Positions 17,953 through 26,629 of a DNA stretch of 64,000 nt are shown piece by piece; the stretch's first letter is position 1; each line of letters opens with the position of its first letter. The notes beneath the pieces were generated by a model. The model was not told the origin of the DNA. It did no database searches and saw only the letters and a list, made by a program, of their open reading frames with translations. This DNA is from Bryobacteraceae bacterium (GTDB taxonomy: Bacteria > Acidobacteriota > Terriglobia > Bryobacterales > Bryobacteraceae): the NCBI GenBank assembly GCA_026129905.1, contig JAHCHE010000025.1, forward strand, positions 1 through 64,000. The letters run 5' to 3'. The position numbers and the translations under genes were made by a program.

Positions 17953-20577
17953 ATGAAACCTAACGACGCTACCCGCCGCAGTTTCATTCAGGCATTTGGC
18001 GCTGCGCCGCCGATGGCGCTGGCTGCCGCCGCGCAACAGCCGCCCGGATCGGCGGAGAAGTTCACGCCCGTCGACCTGGGTTCATTGTTCGACGCCACGC
18101 CGGAGGAATTCGGCGCGCCGTTCAGCGGCTCGGAGCGAGCCGACCTCGCGCGAATCCCGGTTGGCAGCCAGACGCTCCGCGGCATCCCGTTCCTTCTCGG
18201 GCCGGGCGGCGATCGGAAGTCGTGGCTCGTCGTGCGGCGGCAGACGGTCGAGATTCCGCTGGCGGGGCGGAAGGCGAGCTACCTGTGCCTGGCCCAGTTC
18301 TGCGATTGGTTCGAGCGTGAGAGGCTCGCGGACGGTCAACAGGATGTGAATCCCATCGGGGAACGCCTGGCCGACGCGGCGCTCGAATATGACGACGGCT
18401 CGGAAGAGACGTTCCCCGTTCGCCGGCGCTTCGAGGTGAGTTCGCCGTCGGTCCCGTGGGGACAGTTGAGCTTCGCCGCGCAGCCCCACCGCGCCGACGC
18501 GCCGACTTCGTTAAACGATCCGCTGAAGAACGCGATGTGGTGGGGGGACCTGCAAACCGGGGTCGCCGATAACGCCTACGGCAACGGAACGCTGTGGCTT
18601 TGGGCTTTGCCGAACCCGCATCCGGAACGGCCGCTGAAGGCGCTGCGCCTTCGCGGCGCCGGCGGGCCACTCGTCGTTTGCGGCCTGACCTTGTTTCACC
18701 GGCAGGAACACCCGCTGCGGTATCTGGCTCTCAGCCTCTACCGCCTCACCATATCCGAAGGCGGAGCGTCCGAAGGGGGAGCGGAAGAGCGGCGGCGATG
18801 GCAACCGAGCGTCGATCTCGGCGTCGTGGCGCGCAGCTATGCCCTGGCCGAGTTCAACCCCGAAGCGTGGCTCGCATCTCCTGCCGCGGGCATCGGGGAG
18901 CGCGAGCGGCCCGCCAAAGGTGAACGGAAGCTCTACCTGGAACTGACGGCGGCGCGAGAGGCGACGCTATCTCTGCACGATGCCCGCACCGGTCAGACGG
19001 ACAAGTTCGACCTGTCGCAGGCTGCGTCGGGGCAACCCGTCCTGTCAGGCGGAAAACGCCTGGAAGCGATCGAGCGCCACAGTGTCTGGATCCACGGCCA
19101 GGTCACCGACGCCGCCACCGGGAAGCCTACGCCGGTCCGGGTGGCGTTCCGTTCGAGCGACGGCCGCTACATTCCGCCCTACGGACATCGGGCGGAAATC
19201 AGCACCGGCTGGTTTCAAGACTACGGCGCCGACATCAAAGTGCTGGATTCATCCTTCGCCTATATCGACGGCTCGTTCCAGGTGGAATTGCCCGTCGGCG
19301 AGATCTTCGTCGAGATCTCGAAGGGCTTCGAGTACCAGACGGTGCGGCGGCGGCTGAAGATCGAACGGGGCCAGCGGCGGCTTGACCTCCAGATCTCGCG
19401 GTTCGCCGACTTGCGCGGGCAAGGATGGATGACGGCCGACACCCACGTGCACTTTCTGTCGCCCTCGACGGCGGTGCTGGAAGGCCAAGCCGAAGGCGTG
19501 AACCTGGTCAACCTGCTCGCGGCGCAATGGGGCGACCTGTTCACCAACGTCGGGGACCTCGCGCATGGCCCGCTCACTTCCCGCGACGGCGAGACCACCG
19601 TCTGGGTAGGCACGGAGAACCGGCAGCACCTGCTGGGACACCTGGCGCTGCTCGGCGGCCACGGCGAGCCAGTGTATCCGATGTCGGCATCCGGGCCGGG
19701 GGAAAGCTACCTGGGCGACCCGGTGCGAACCAGCCTCGCCGATTGGGCGGACGCGTGCCGCCGGCGCGAAGGCGTAGTGGTGGCCGTCCACTTCCCGTAT
19801 CCCATAGCGGAGCTTGCCGCCGACATCGCGCTCGGTAAGATCGACGGGCTCGAGATCTACCCGCAGCACGGCTCGTTCAATACGCTGCGGCTGCGGGACT
19901 GGTACCGTTATCTGAACTGCGGCTATCGCTTGCCGTGCGTGGGCGGCACGGACAAGATGGGCGCCTATATGCCGGTCGGCGCGAATCGCACCTATGCCCA
20001 CGTCGGCGACAAGGGACTCGATTTCGCCAACTGGGCGGCCGCCGTGCGAAAGGGCAACACCTTCACCACGACCGGACCCTTGCTGCTGTTGCAGGTGGAC
20101 GGGAAGGTTCCGGGCGACGAGATCATGCTCGGCGCCGGCGGCGGCTCGGTGGAGGCGCAAGTGGAAGTGCGGAGCGCGGTTCCCGTTCACCGGATCGAGA
20201 TCGTTCGGAACGGGGAGGTGGTTGCCTCACGGGAAGCGTCGCAAGGCGCGCGCGATCTGAAGCTCAACGAGAAGATCAAAGTCGCCGGACCGGCCTGGAT
20301 CGCCGCCCGCTGCGCGTCCAATTACGGGCCGACGGCCGGGGGCGGTCTGGGCATTCAGGCGCACACGTCGCCGGTCTACCTGCGGGTCGCCGGACAGGAG
20401 TTGTTTTCCTCCTCGTCGGCGTCCTATATGCTCACCTTGATCGACGGCGCGGAGACGTGGCTCAACACGCTGGCGACGCGTCCGGACGAGGCGCGATTCG
20501 CACAGGTGCTGAAAACCCTCGCCGACGCCCGCAAGCATTTGCACGAGCGCCTCCACAAACACGGCATCCCGCATTGA
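17953..20577 (+). CDS. Secreted CehA/McbA-type PHP-domain metallohydrolase
   Basis: An 874-residue protein. The N-terminus contains a twin-arginine-like sequence (TRRSFIQAFGAAPPMALAAAA), suggesting Tat export. The first half is beta-rich, with no family I can name confidently. From about residue 490 a PHP-type metal-dependent hydrolase domain is visible: DTHVHFLSPS, VAVHFPYPIAEL, IDGLEIYPQHGSF and CVGGTDKMGAYMP carry the expected histidines and aspartates. CehA/McbA relatives hydrolyse carbamate or other ester bonds, but most members have no known substrate. It is divergently transcribed from the NHL gene across 88 bases. Confidence 0.82.
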   Translation: MKPNDATRRSFIQAFGAAPPMALAAAAQQPPGSAEKFTPVDLGSLFDATPEEFGAPFSGSERADLARIPVGSQTLRGIPFLLGPGGDRKSWLVVRRQTVEIPLAGRKASYLCLAQFCDWFERERLADGQQDVNPIGERLADAALEYDDGSEETFPVRRRFEVSSPSVPWGQLSFAAQPHRADAPTSLNDPLKNAMWWGDLQTGVADNAYGNGTLWLWALPNPHPERPLKALRLRGAGGPLVVCGLTLFHRQEHPLRYLALSLYRLTISEGGASEGGAEERRRWQPSVDLGVVARSYALAEFNPEAWLASPAAGIGERERPAKGERKLYLELTAAREATLSLHDARTGQTDKFDLSQAASGQPVLSGGKRLEAIERHSVWIHGQVTDAATGKPTPVRVAFRSSDGRYIPPYGHRAEISTGWFQDYGADIKVLDSSFAYIDGSFQVELPVGEIFVEISKGFEYQTVRRRLKIERGQRRLDLQISRFADLRGQGWMTADTHVHFLSPSTAVLEGQAEGVNLVNLLAAQWGDLFTNVGDLAHGPLTSRDGETTVWVGTENRQHLLGHLALLGGHGEPVYPMSASGPGESYLGDPVRTSLADWADACRRREGVVVAVHFPYPIAELAADIALGKIDGLEIYPQHGSFNTLRLRDWYRYLNCGYRLPCVGGTDKMGAYMPVGANRTYAHVGDKGLDFANWAAAVRKGNTFTTTGPLLLLQVDGKVPGDEIMLGAGGGSVEAQVEVRSAVPVHRIEIVRNGEVVASREASQGARDLKLNEKIKVAGPAWIAARCASNYGPTAGGGLGIQAHTSPVYLRVAGQELFSSSSASYMLTLIDGAETWLNTLATRPDEARFAQVLKTLADARKHLHERLHKHGIPH

Positions 20578-20599
20578 GCCCGGGGGCGGCGTTGGCGGA

Positions 20600-20614
20600 A
20601 GGGCGAACGGCCCT
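20600..20614. terminator. Short hairpin between convergent genes
   Basis: AGGGC-gaacg-GCCCT forms a five-pair stem at 20600-20614, straddling the end of the leftward hemerythrin gene and following the metallohydrolase stop at 20577. Its position suits a bidirectional end, but it is short and has no T tract. Confidence 0.25.
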
Positions 20615-21179
20615 ACGAGGATTCGGGCAGTCCCCGCCGGCGCTTCATTTCACCGGCAATCTGAAGCAGTTCGGCGTCGCCGAGCACTCGGCGGCCCAAC
20701 TCGTTGAGCACGGCGTCTTCCGAGGCAATGTGCGGACGGTAGATGGCCGCGAGCTTCCCGACCACGGCGGCGTAGCGGTGGATGAGATCCGTCGGAATGG
20801 GGTCCGCCGCCTTCATGTCCTCGACGCGGCGCGTCAGTTCGACGTGCAGCGCTTCGGCATCGTCGTGTTGCCGCTCGAGTTCCGCCAGGTATGCCCGTTG
20901 CTCCGGGCTGACCTGGTCGCGGAGCCGCGGGAAAACGCTCTGCTCTTCGTCCTCGGTGTGCCAGGCGCCGTTGGTGTCGAAGAACTCCAGCGAGCTCCGG
21001 ATCGCGGCCAGCGCTTCCTCGCGCCTGTCCGCCAGGTGAGGGACGACGCGCTCCAGCGTCTCCAGCCGCTGCTCGATCCGGCGGTGGCAGGCCACCAGGT
21101 GGTCGAGGGGGCGCTCCAGCGTAGCGCCGATGCCGCCTCGCGACGCGCCACCCTTTATGAGTTGTTCGGCGGTAATCAT
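20613..21179 (-). CDS. Hemerythrin HHE-domain protein
   Basis: A 188-residue helical protein from the ATG at 21179 (MITAEQLIKGG). The open frame reaches 21293, but the extra segment looks non-coding. Metal-ligand motifs of the hemerythrin HHE family are seen: DHLVACHRRIEQ, WHTEDEEQSVFP, RQHDDAEALHVEL and YRPHIASEDAVL. Such proteins bind a di-iron centre and respond to oxygen, nitric oxide or iron. A role in oxygen or nitrosative stress is inference. It is divergent from the sialidase-like gene. Confidence 0.88.
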   Translation of the reverse strand: MITAEQLIKGGASRGGIGATLERPLDHLVACHRRIEQRLETLERVVPHLADRREEALAAIRSSLEFFDTNGAWHTEDEEQSVFPRLRDQVSPEQRAYLAELERQHDDAEALHVELTRRVEDMKAADPIPTDLIHRYAAVVGKLAAIYRPHIASEDAVLNELGRRVLGDAELLQIAGEMKRRRGLPESS

Positions 21180-21275
21180 GTTCTTATTTTCATGTTGCCA
21201 CGGCGGAAACCGAGGCGCGCGTTCGGGGCTTTGCCGGATTCGGGCCTGGCGTTCACCTGTTAGGATGATAAATAG

Positions 21276-22385
21276 ATGGGTCGATTGCTCCAATCGCTCG
21301 CGGGGTTAGCGGCTTTCTTCCTCCTCATCGAATCCCCCCGGGCAGCCTCCGGCGACGCCGAAACCCAACTGCCGGCGAACGGGCACATCGGGCTGCGGCC
21401 TCCGCTTCTGGGCATGCCGCCGATACCCGAACGAGCTGAAATCGGGGCCGTCGCGCAGGGGCTGAAGGGCCGCGCGGAGCTGCTGAAGCTGAACCGGATC
21501 TGGGCGGCCGCGCCGAGCAGCGGCTATACCGACCTGATCCGCTTCCACGATCGCTGGTACTGCACGTTTCGAGAGGGCTCGCGCGACGCTTCGCCGGATG
21601 GCGCTCTGCGCGTGATCTCCTCGCCGGACGGGGAACATTGGACCTCCGCGGCCGTCATTTCCTATCCGGGCGTCGACCTGCGCGATCCGAAGTTCTCGCT
21701 GACGCCGGACCGGCGGCTGATGCTGTCGGCCGGCATGCTGGCCAACCCTTCCGACGAGGTGCAGACGCTTGCCTGGTATTCGCTGGACGGCCGGGGCTGG
21801 GGCGAGCCCTTCAAGATCGGGGAGCCCGGCATCTGGCTGTGGCGCGTGGCATGGCACCGCGGCAACGCCTACAGCATGGGTTACAGCACCGGCGCCGAGC
21901 GCTTCCTGCGGCTCTACACAGGCCCCGAGGGCCTGCGTTTCCAAACGGTGGCCGACAAAGCGTACGCCGAATCGACCCCCACCGAGGCCACCCTGTTGTT
22001 CCGCAGCGACGATTCCGCCTTGTGCCTGGTCCGCCGCGATGCCGGAACAGGAACCGCCTGCCTCGGCATCAGCCGTCCTCCCTATCGCGCGTGGCAGTGG
22101 CGCGACCTGGACGTTCGCATGGTCGGTCCGGATCTCATCGAGTTGCCCGACCGTCGCGTGGTGGCGGCAGCGTCCATCCCGGACGGTCAGCCGCGAATGG
22201 CTCTTTCCTGGCTCGATCCGAACGAGTCCGCGTCCAGGGAGTTCCTTACACTGCCATCCACCGGCGGCAACGGCTACCCCGGCCTGGCGTGGCACGACAG
22301 TTTCCTCTGGGTCAGCTATCGCTCCTCGCACGAAGGCAAGAGCGCGATCTATCTCGCCCAGGTACGAGTTCCGGAACCGGAGTAA
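21276..22385 (+). CDS. Sialidase-like exported beta-propeller protein
   Basis: A 369-residue protein with a signal-peptide-like start (MGRLLQSLAGLAAFFLLIE). The body resembles the sialidase/BNR six-bladed propeller family: YTDLIRFHDRWYCTFREGS, VISSPDGEHWTSA, LAWYSLDGRGWGEPF and LPDRRVVAA. Glycoside hydrolase activity cannot be assumed because the arginine triad cannot be verified by eye. The next gene, a lipoprotein, starts 12 bases after its stop, so the two are probably co-transcribed. Confidence 0.75.
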   Translation: MGRLLQSLAGLAAFFLLIESPRAASGDAETQLPANGHIGLRPPLLGMPPIPERAEIGAVAQGLKGRAELLKLNRIWAAAPSSGYTDLIRFHDRWYCTFREGSRDASPDGALRVISSPDGEHWTSAAVISYPGVDLRDPKFSLTPDRRLMLSAGMLANPSDEVQTLAWYSLDGRGWGEPFKIGEPGIWLWRVAWHRGNAYSMGYSTGAERFLRLYTGPEGLRFQTVADKAYAESTPTEATLLFRSDDSALCLVRRDAGTGTACLGISRPPYRAWQWRDLDVRMVGPDLIELPDRRVVAAASIPDGQPRMALSWLDPNESASREFLTLPSTGGNGYPGLAWHDSFLWVSYRSSHEGKSAIYLAQVRVPEPE

Positions 22386-22397
22386 GATCGTCGAGCC

Positions 22398-23012
22398 ATG
22401 CTACGGACCCTTTTCATCACCGCCGCCGCCATCGCCCTGACGCTCTCCGGCTGCTCCGGCCCGGCGGGACGCGAGACTCCGCGGATCGAGAGCCCCCCAG
22501 CGGATCCCAAAATCCTGCAGTTTTATGCGTCGCCGGGCGTCATCGCGCAGGGCGACGACGTCACGATCTGTTACGGGGTGGAAAACGCCGATCGCGTCGA
22601 GATTGCTCCGAAAGTCGCCGAGCTTAGTCCGTCGCCGAATCGCTGTTTTTCCGTCACGCCCGAAAAATCGACAGTCTTTCGTCTGACGGCAGCCGGCAAT
22701 GAAAGGGAGATTTCCGCTGAATTGGCGATCGAAGTGCGGCCGCGCGCTCAGGGCGCCGCCCAATCCTTTTCGGCCTCTCCCGTGAACCTGCTGGTGGCCA
22801 ACGCGGAAGAAGTTGCCCCGGGGCAGCAGGTCACGGTCTGCTATGGGGTGACCGACGTCGTATCCGTCCGGCTCGACCCGCCGGTGCGGGAACTTCAGCC
22901 CAGAAGCAGTTGCTTTTCCGTTCCGGTGGAGAAGACCACTACGTTTACGGTGATCGCCGTAGACGCCGACAACAAGGAACACACACGGCGGGTGACCATC
23001 AAGGTGAAGTAA
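22398..23012 (+). CDS. Lipoprotein with two tandem cysteine-paired beta domains
   Basis: A 204-residue protein with a lipoprotein signal peptide (MLRTLFITAAAIALTLSGC, lipobox LSGC). Two homologous domains follow, each with a VTICYGV or VTVCYGV strand and, about 30 residues later, RCFSVTPEKSTVF or SCFSVPVEKTTTF. The single cysteine pair in each probably forms a disulfide across an immunoglobulin-like sandwich. I do not recognise a named family. It may work with the upstream sialidase-like protein. It ends 26 bases before the phosphorylase-like gene. Confidence 0.75.
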   Translation: MLRTLFITAAAIALTLSGCSGPAGRETPRIESPPADPKILQFYASPGVIAQGDDVTICYGVENADRVEIAPKVAELSPSPNRCFSVTPEKSTVFRLTAAGNEREISAELAIEVRPRAQGAAQSFSASPVNLLVANAEEVAPGQQVTVCYGVTDVVSVRLDPPVRELQPRSSCFSVPVEKTTTFTVIAVDADNKEHTRRVTIKVK

Positions 23013-23038
23013 CGTCAGCTCGCCCATTCGAGGGATCC

Positions 23039-25501
23039 ATGGCGGCGAACACACAGCGGCAGCCGAGCCCCACAGCGGCGGCGTTGCGCGAGTCTATCCT
23101 CCGGCATGCAAGAACGCAGCTCGCCCGTCCGTGGTCCGAGTTGACGCCGCGGGGCAAGATGGAGGCGACGTCGCTCGCCGTACGCGACCATTTGGCGGAT
23201 ATTGCGCAGCGAGAGGAGCAACCGGCGGAAGGGGCGGCGCGCAAAACGGTCTGTATCCTGTCGCTTGAGTACACGCTCGGCCGCTCGCTCGAGAACCACC
23301 TGGTGAACCTCGGCCTGCTCGATTTGTGCCGACAGGTCCTGGCCGGGCTGGACACGGATCTGGAGGAAGCGCTGAGAGCCGAGCCGGAAGCGGGCCTCGG
23401 CGCAAGCGGCGCCGGGGAAGCGGCCGTTGCGTTCCTCGATGCGCTTGCCGCGGCCGGAATACCCGCCCGCGGCTACGGCATCAACTACGAGTTCGGACTT
23501 TTCAAGCAGCGCATCGACGACGGGCGGCAGGTCGAGAGTCCCAACCACTGGCGGCGTCACGGTTGCCCATGGCAGATCGAGCGTCCGGAACTGGTTTACC
23601 GGGTCGGTATTGGCGGCCGCGTCGAAGCGTCGAAGGATTCCCAGGGAGCGTACCGGCCCCGGTGGGTGGGCTATCAAACGGTGTTGGGCGCCGCGTGCGA
23701 CATGCTCGTCTCCGCGCCCGGCGGCGCAACACCCAGTCTGCTCCGCCTGTTTAAGGCCTGCGCCGCCGATGAATTCGACGCGCCGTTCGAAGAAGAGGGC
23801 CACTACACCAAGGCGATGGAGGAAAAGGCGGCAACCGGCCTGTTCACCCGCGCGCTGCATCTTCGCGAGGACTGGGTCGCCCCTCCCCGGTCGCGGCTCT
23901 TACAGGAGTACTTCCTGGCCGCCTGCGCCGTCCGGGACCTCCTGCAATCCACGTCCGTCGAAGGGCTGCAACGGCTGCCGGAGCGAGCGGCCGTCCATCT
24001 GATCGGATCGGAACTGGCGCTCGCCGTGGCCGAACTGATGCGGTTGCTGATCGACGAATATGGCCTTGCGTGGGAAGCGGCGTGGGACATCACAACGCGG
24101 GCCGTCACCTGGACCGACTATGCCGAAAGCCCCGAAATGCTCGGCAAATGGCCGGTGGCGCTGCTGGAGTCCCTGCTGCCGCGACACCTTCAGATCGCCT
24201 ACGAGATCAATCAGCGCTTCCTTCGGGAGGTACTGCGCGCCTGGCCGGGCGACCACGCGCGGGTCCGGCGCGCCTCGATGGTGGAGGAAGGCCCCGAAAA
24301 GCAGTTGCGGATGGCCCACATGGCGGTGATCGGCAGTCATGCCGTCGCCAGCGCCGGCGCCGAACACTCACCCGCCGTCCAGAACGAACAGTTTCCCGAT
24401 TTGGCCGTGATGTGGCCCTCCCGTTTTCATGGCATGAGCACCGGGGTCAGCGCGGCGCGTTGGGTCGGCGTCGCCAACCCCGCCCTTGCGCGCCTGTTTA
24501 CCGAGGCCGTGGGTGAAGGCTGGCTCGCCGCCCCCGAACGGCTGGGCGAAATCACCGCGCTCGCGGAGGATTCGTCCTTCCGTGAACGGTTTCTCGCCGT
24601 GAAGCGGAGCGGCAAACAACGGCTGTTCGACTACCTTCATTCCATCGCCGGGGTCGACGATACCTGGCTGCTGGACGCGCACGTCAAACGAATCCACGAG
24701 AGCAAGCGGCAGCTTCTCAACGTCCTTCGCGTCGTCCACGACTTTCTGCGGATCGTCGAAGACGGCTACCTGCCGCCCGAACCACAGATCGTCCTGTTCG
24801 CCGGCAAGGCGATGCCCGGAGATCACCGGGGCAAGGAGATCATCCGCCTTGTTCATGCCCTCGCTCGAACGGTTGAAGGACACGCGCGGTCGAAGCAGTG
24901 GCTCAAAGTGGTGTTCGCGCCCGACGCCGACCTCTCGCTGACCGGACGGATCGCCGCCGCCGCCGATATCGGCGAGCAGGTCGCCGCCGCCGGCCTCGAG
25001 CCCTGGGGGAGCATGCATATCAAGTTCGCCATGAACGGCGCGGTTACTGTCGGGGCGTTGAACGGGACGGTGGTCGAACTGGGCGATCGCGTCGGCGAGG
25101 AGAACATCTACTTATTCGGCCGAGGCGCCGAGGAGACCAGCGCCTTGCGCGAGAATGGCGTGCATCCGCGCGAGTTCTACTCCCGCAGTCCGGAGATCCG
25201 GCGCGCGCTCGACATTTTCTTAACGGATGAATTGAGTCCGGGCGAACCGGGACGCTTCGCGTGGGTCTATCATTTCCTGGTCGAGAACTGGGACCGCTTC
25301 CACCACCTGGCGGACCTGGAGAGCTACTTCGAGGCGCATGCCCGGGCCGAACGTAATTTCGCCGACCGGGACGCCTGGGCGCGCAAGGCGATCGCAAACG
25401 CGGCCGGCGGCGCCGCCATGTCGAGCTACGCCGCGGTCCTCGAATACGCGAGCGAGATTTGGGACATACCGGCGCGCGTCCGCGCCGGGGGCCGCGCGTA
25501 G
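23039..25501 (+). CDS. Glycogen-phosphorylase family protein with divergent active site
   Basis: An 820-residue protein from the ATG at 23039 (MAANTQRQP); the open frame begins at 22910 inside the lipoprotein gene. The fold is plainly glycogen phosphorylase: ILSLEYTLGRSLENHLVNLG, YGINYEFGLFKQRI, LLPRHLQIAYEINQRFL, RMAHMAVIGSHAV, DAHVKRIHESKRQLLN, and the cofactor lysine in MHIKFAMNGA (Lys662). Length is normal. Residues that bind the sugar in rabbit phosphorylase are mostly changed: His377 is Tyr361, Tyr573 is Ser555, LNDTHP is LIGSEL, and the EASGTGN loop is EPWGSMH. It may use another substrate or be non-catalytic, so I give no gene symbol. Confidence 0.88.
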   Translation: MAANTQRQPSPTAAALRESILRHARTQLARPWSELTPRGKMEATSLAVRDHLADIAQREEQPAEGAARKTVCILSLEYTLGRSLENHLVNLGLLDLCRQVLAGLDTDLEEALRAEPEAGLGASGAGEAAVAFLDALAAAGIPARGYGINYEFGLFKQRIDDGRQVESPNHWRRHGCPWQIERPELVYRVGIGGRVEASKDSQGAYRPRWVGYQTVLGAACDMLVSAPGGATPSLLRLFKACAADEFDAPFEEEGHYTKAMEEKAATGLFTRALHLREDWVAPPRSRLLQEYFLAACAVRDLLQSTSVEGLQRLPERAAVHLIGSELALAVAELMRLLIDEYGLAWEAAWDITTRAVTWTDYAESPEMLGKWPVALLESLLPRHLQIAYEINQRFLREVLRAWPGDHARVRRASMVEEGPEKQLRMAHMAVIGSHAVASAGAEHSPAVQNEQFPDLAVMWPSRFHGMSTGVSAARWVGVANPALARLFTEAVGEGWLAAPERLGEITALAEDSSFRERFLAVKRSGKQRLFDYLHSIAGVDDTWLLDAHVKRIHESKRQLLNVLRVVHDFLRIVEDGYLPPEPQIVLFAGKAMPGDHRGKEIIRLVHALARTVEGHARSKQWLKVVFAPDADLSLTGRIAAAADIGEQVAAAGLEPWGSMHIKFAMNGAVTVGALNGTVVELGDRVGEENIYLFGRGAEETSALRENGVHPREFYSRSPEIRRALDIFLTDELSPGEPGRFAWVYHFLVENWDRFHHLADLESYFEAHARAERNFADRDAWARKAIANAAGGAAMSSYAAVLEYASEIWDIPARVRAGGRA

Positions 25502-25543
25502 CCTGGACGCCCCGGGCCGGAGGCGCCGCGGGGAAAAGCTTCG

Positions 25544-26599
25544 ATGAACGACATCCGAATTCGAAACTGGAATGAACTCAACGACGCCGTGTTTTGCGAT
25601 TCCTGGTTCGCTCCCCACGGACGCTTCCGCGGTCCTTTCCTGTTCCGCGGCATGGCCAATGCCGGCTGGGATCTGCAGACCAGTCTTATGCGCCTGGGCG
25701 GCCGCTATCACGCCGTGGAGGGCAGCCTGCTCCGAAACTTCCGCAAGTATGGTCATGGCCGCGCCGACTCGCGCGACTCGTTCTGGCACTGGCTCGTCGT
25801 CGCGCAGCATCACGGCCTTCCGACCCGCTTGTTAGACTGGACGGTTTCTCCGCTGATTGCGGCTCACTTCGCAACGGACGACCTGGCGGAGTTCTCTTCC
25901 GATGGCGTGCTGTGGCAGGTGGACTGGGTACAGGTTCACGAGGCGCTGCCGGACGACCTGAAGACGCTCCTTCGCGGCGAGCGGGCCTACGTGTTCACCA
26001 CCGCCATGTTGGACAAGTACGCCTCGTCTCTGGCCGAATTCGACGCCAAGGTCGCCGCCGGCGGCGCGCCCGTTCCCTTGTTTCTCGAGCCTCCCGCGCT
26101 CAACGAGCGCATTGTGAACCAGTGGTCGTTTCTCTCGCTGATGTCGCCGTCCATGGCGCGCCTCGACGAGTGGCTCGGCGCGAATCCGGGGCTGTTTCGC
26201 AAAATCGTCATCCCCGCTTCCGTCAAACTCGAAATACGCGACAAACTCGACGCCAATAATATTAATGAACGGATGATTTATCCCGGCCTGGACGGCCTTA
26301 GCAAATGGCTCAAGCGATATTACAGTCCGCTTAACCTCCTCGAACTCACGTATTCCTCGCCCGACGGCAACGAAGAGCGCACCGTCGCCATCATCGAGCG
26401 CATCGAGAACGGTATTCTGAGCGTCCGGGTCTTCGCCGGGAACGAGCCGCCTCGGGTCACCCGGATTCAGTCTTGCGAGAACGGCGGGTGGCATGACCTC
26501 GAGGACCGGCGGTCGATCATCGTGAAACCACGACCGCGGGCCGCTCTAACTCGGGCCGCGCTCGACTATCTGGAGCATCGCCCGGACGACCCGATGTAG
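25544..26599 (+). CDS. FRG-domain protein
   Basis: A 351-residue protein. The N-terminal part (about residues 20-115) matches the FRG domain: FLFRGMANAGWDLQTSLMR, LRNFRKYG, then WLVVAQHHGLPTRLLDWTVS and PLIAAHFATDD. The FRG domain is widespread in bacteria and phages; its biochemical function is not settled, though it turns up in defence contexts. The remaining 230 residues show no motif I recognise. It follows the phosphorylase by 42 bases, with no other defence gene nearby. Confidence 0.88.
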   Translation: MNDIRIRNWNELNDAVFCDSWFAPHGRFRGPFLFRGMANAGWDLQTSLMRLGGRYHAVEGSLLRNFRKYGHGRADSRDSFWHWLVVAQHHGLPTRLLDWTVSPLIAAHFATDDLAEFSSDGVLWQVDWVQVHEALPDDLKTLLRGERAYVFTTAMLDKYASSLAEFDAKVAAGGAPVPLFLEPPALNERIVNQWSFLSLMSPSMARLDEWLGANPGLFRKIVIPASVKLEIRDKLDANNINERMIYPGLDGLSKWLKRYYSPLNLLELTYSSPDGNEERTVAIIERIENGILSVRVFAGNEPPRVTRIQSCENGGWHDLEDRRSIIVKPRPRAALTRAALDYLEHRPDDPM

Positions 26600-26629
26600 C
26601 GCCGCCGGCGCGGCGCCTTCCGGAAGTCC

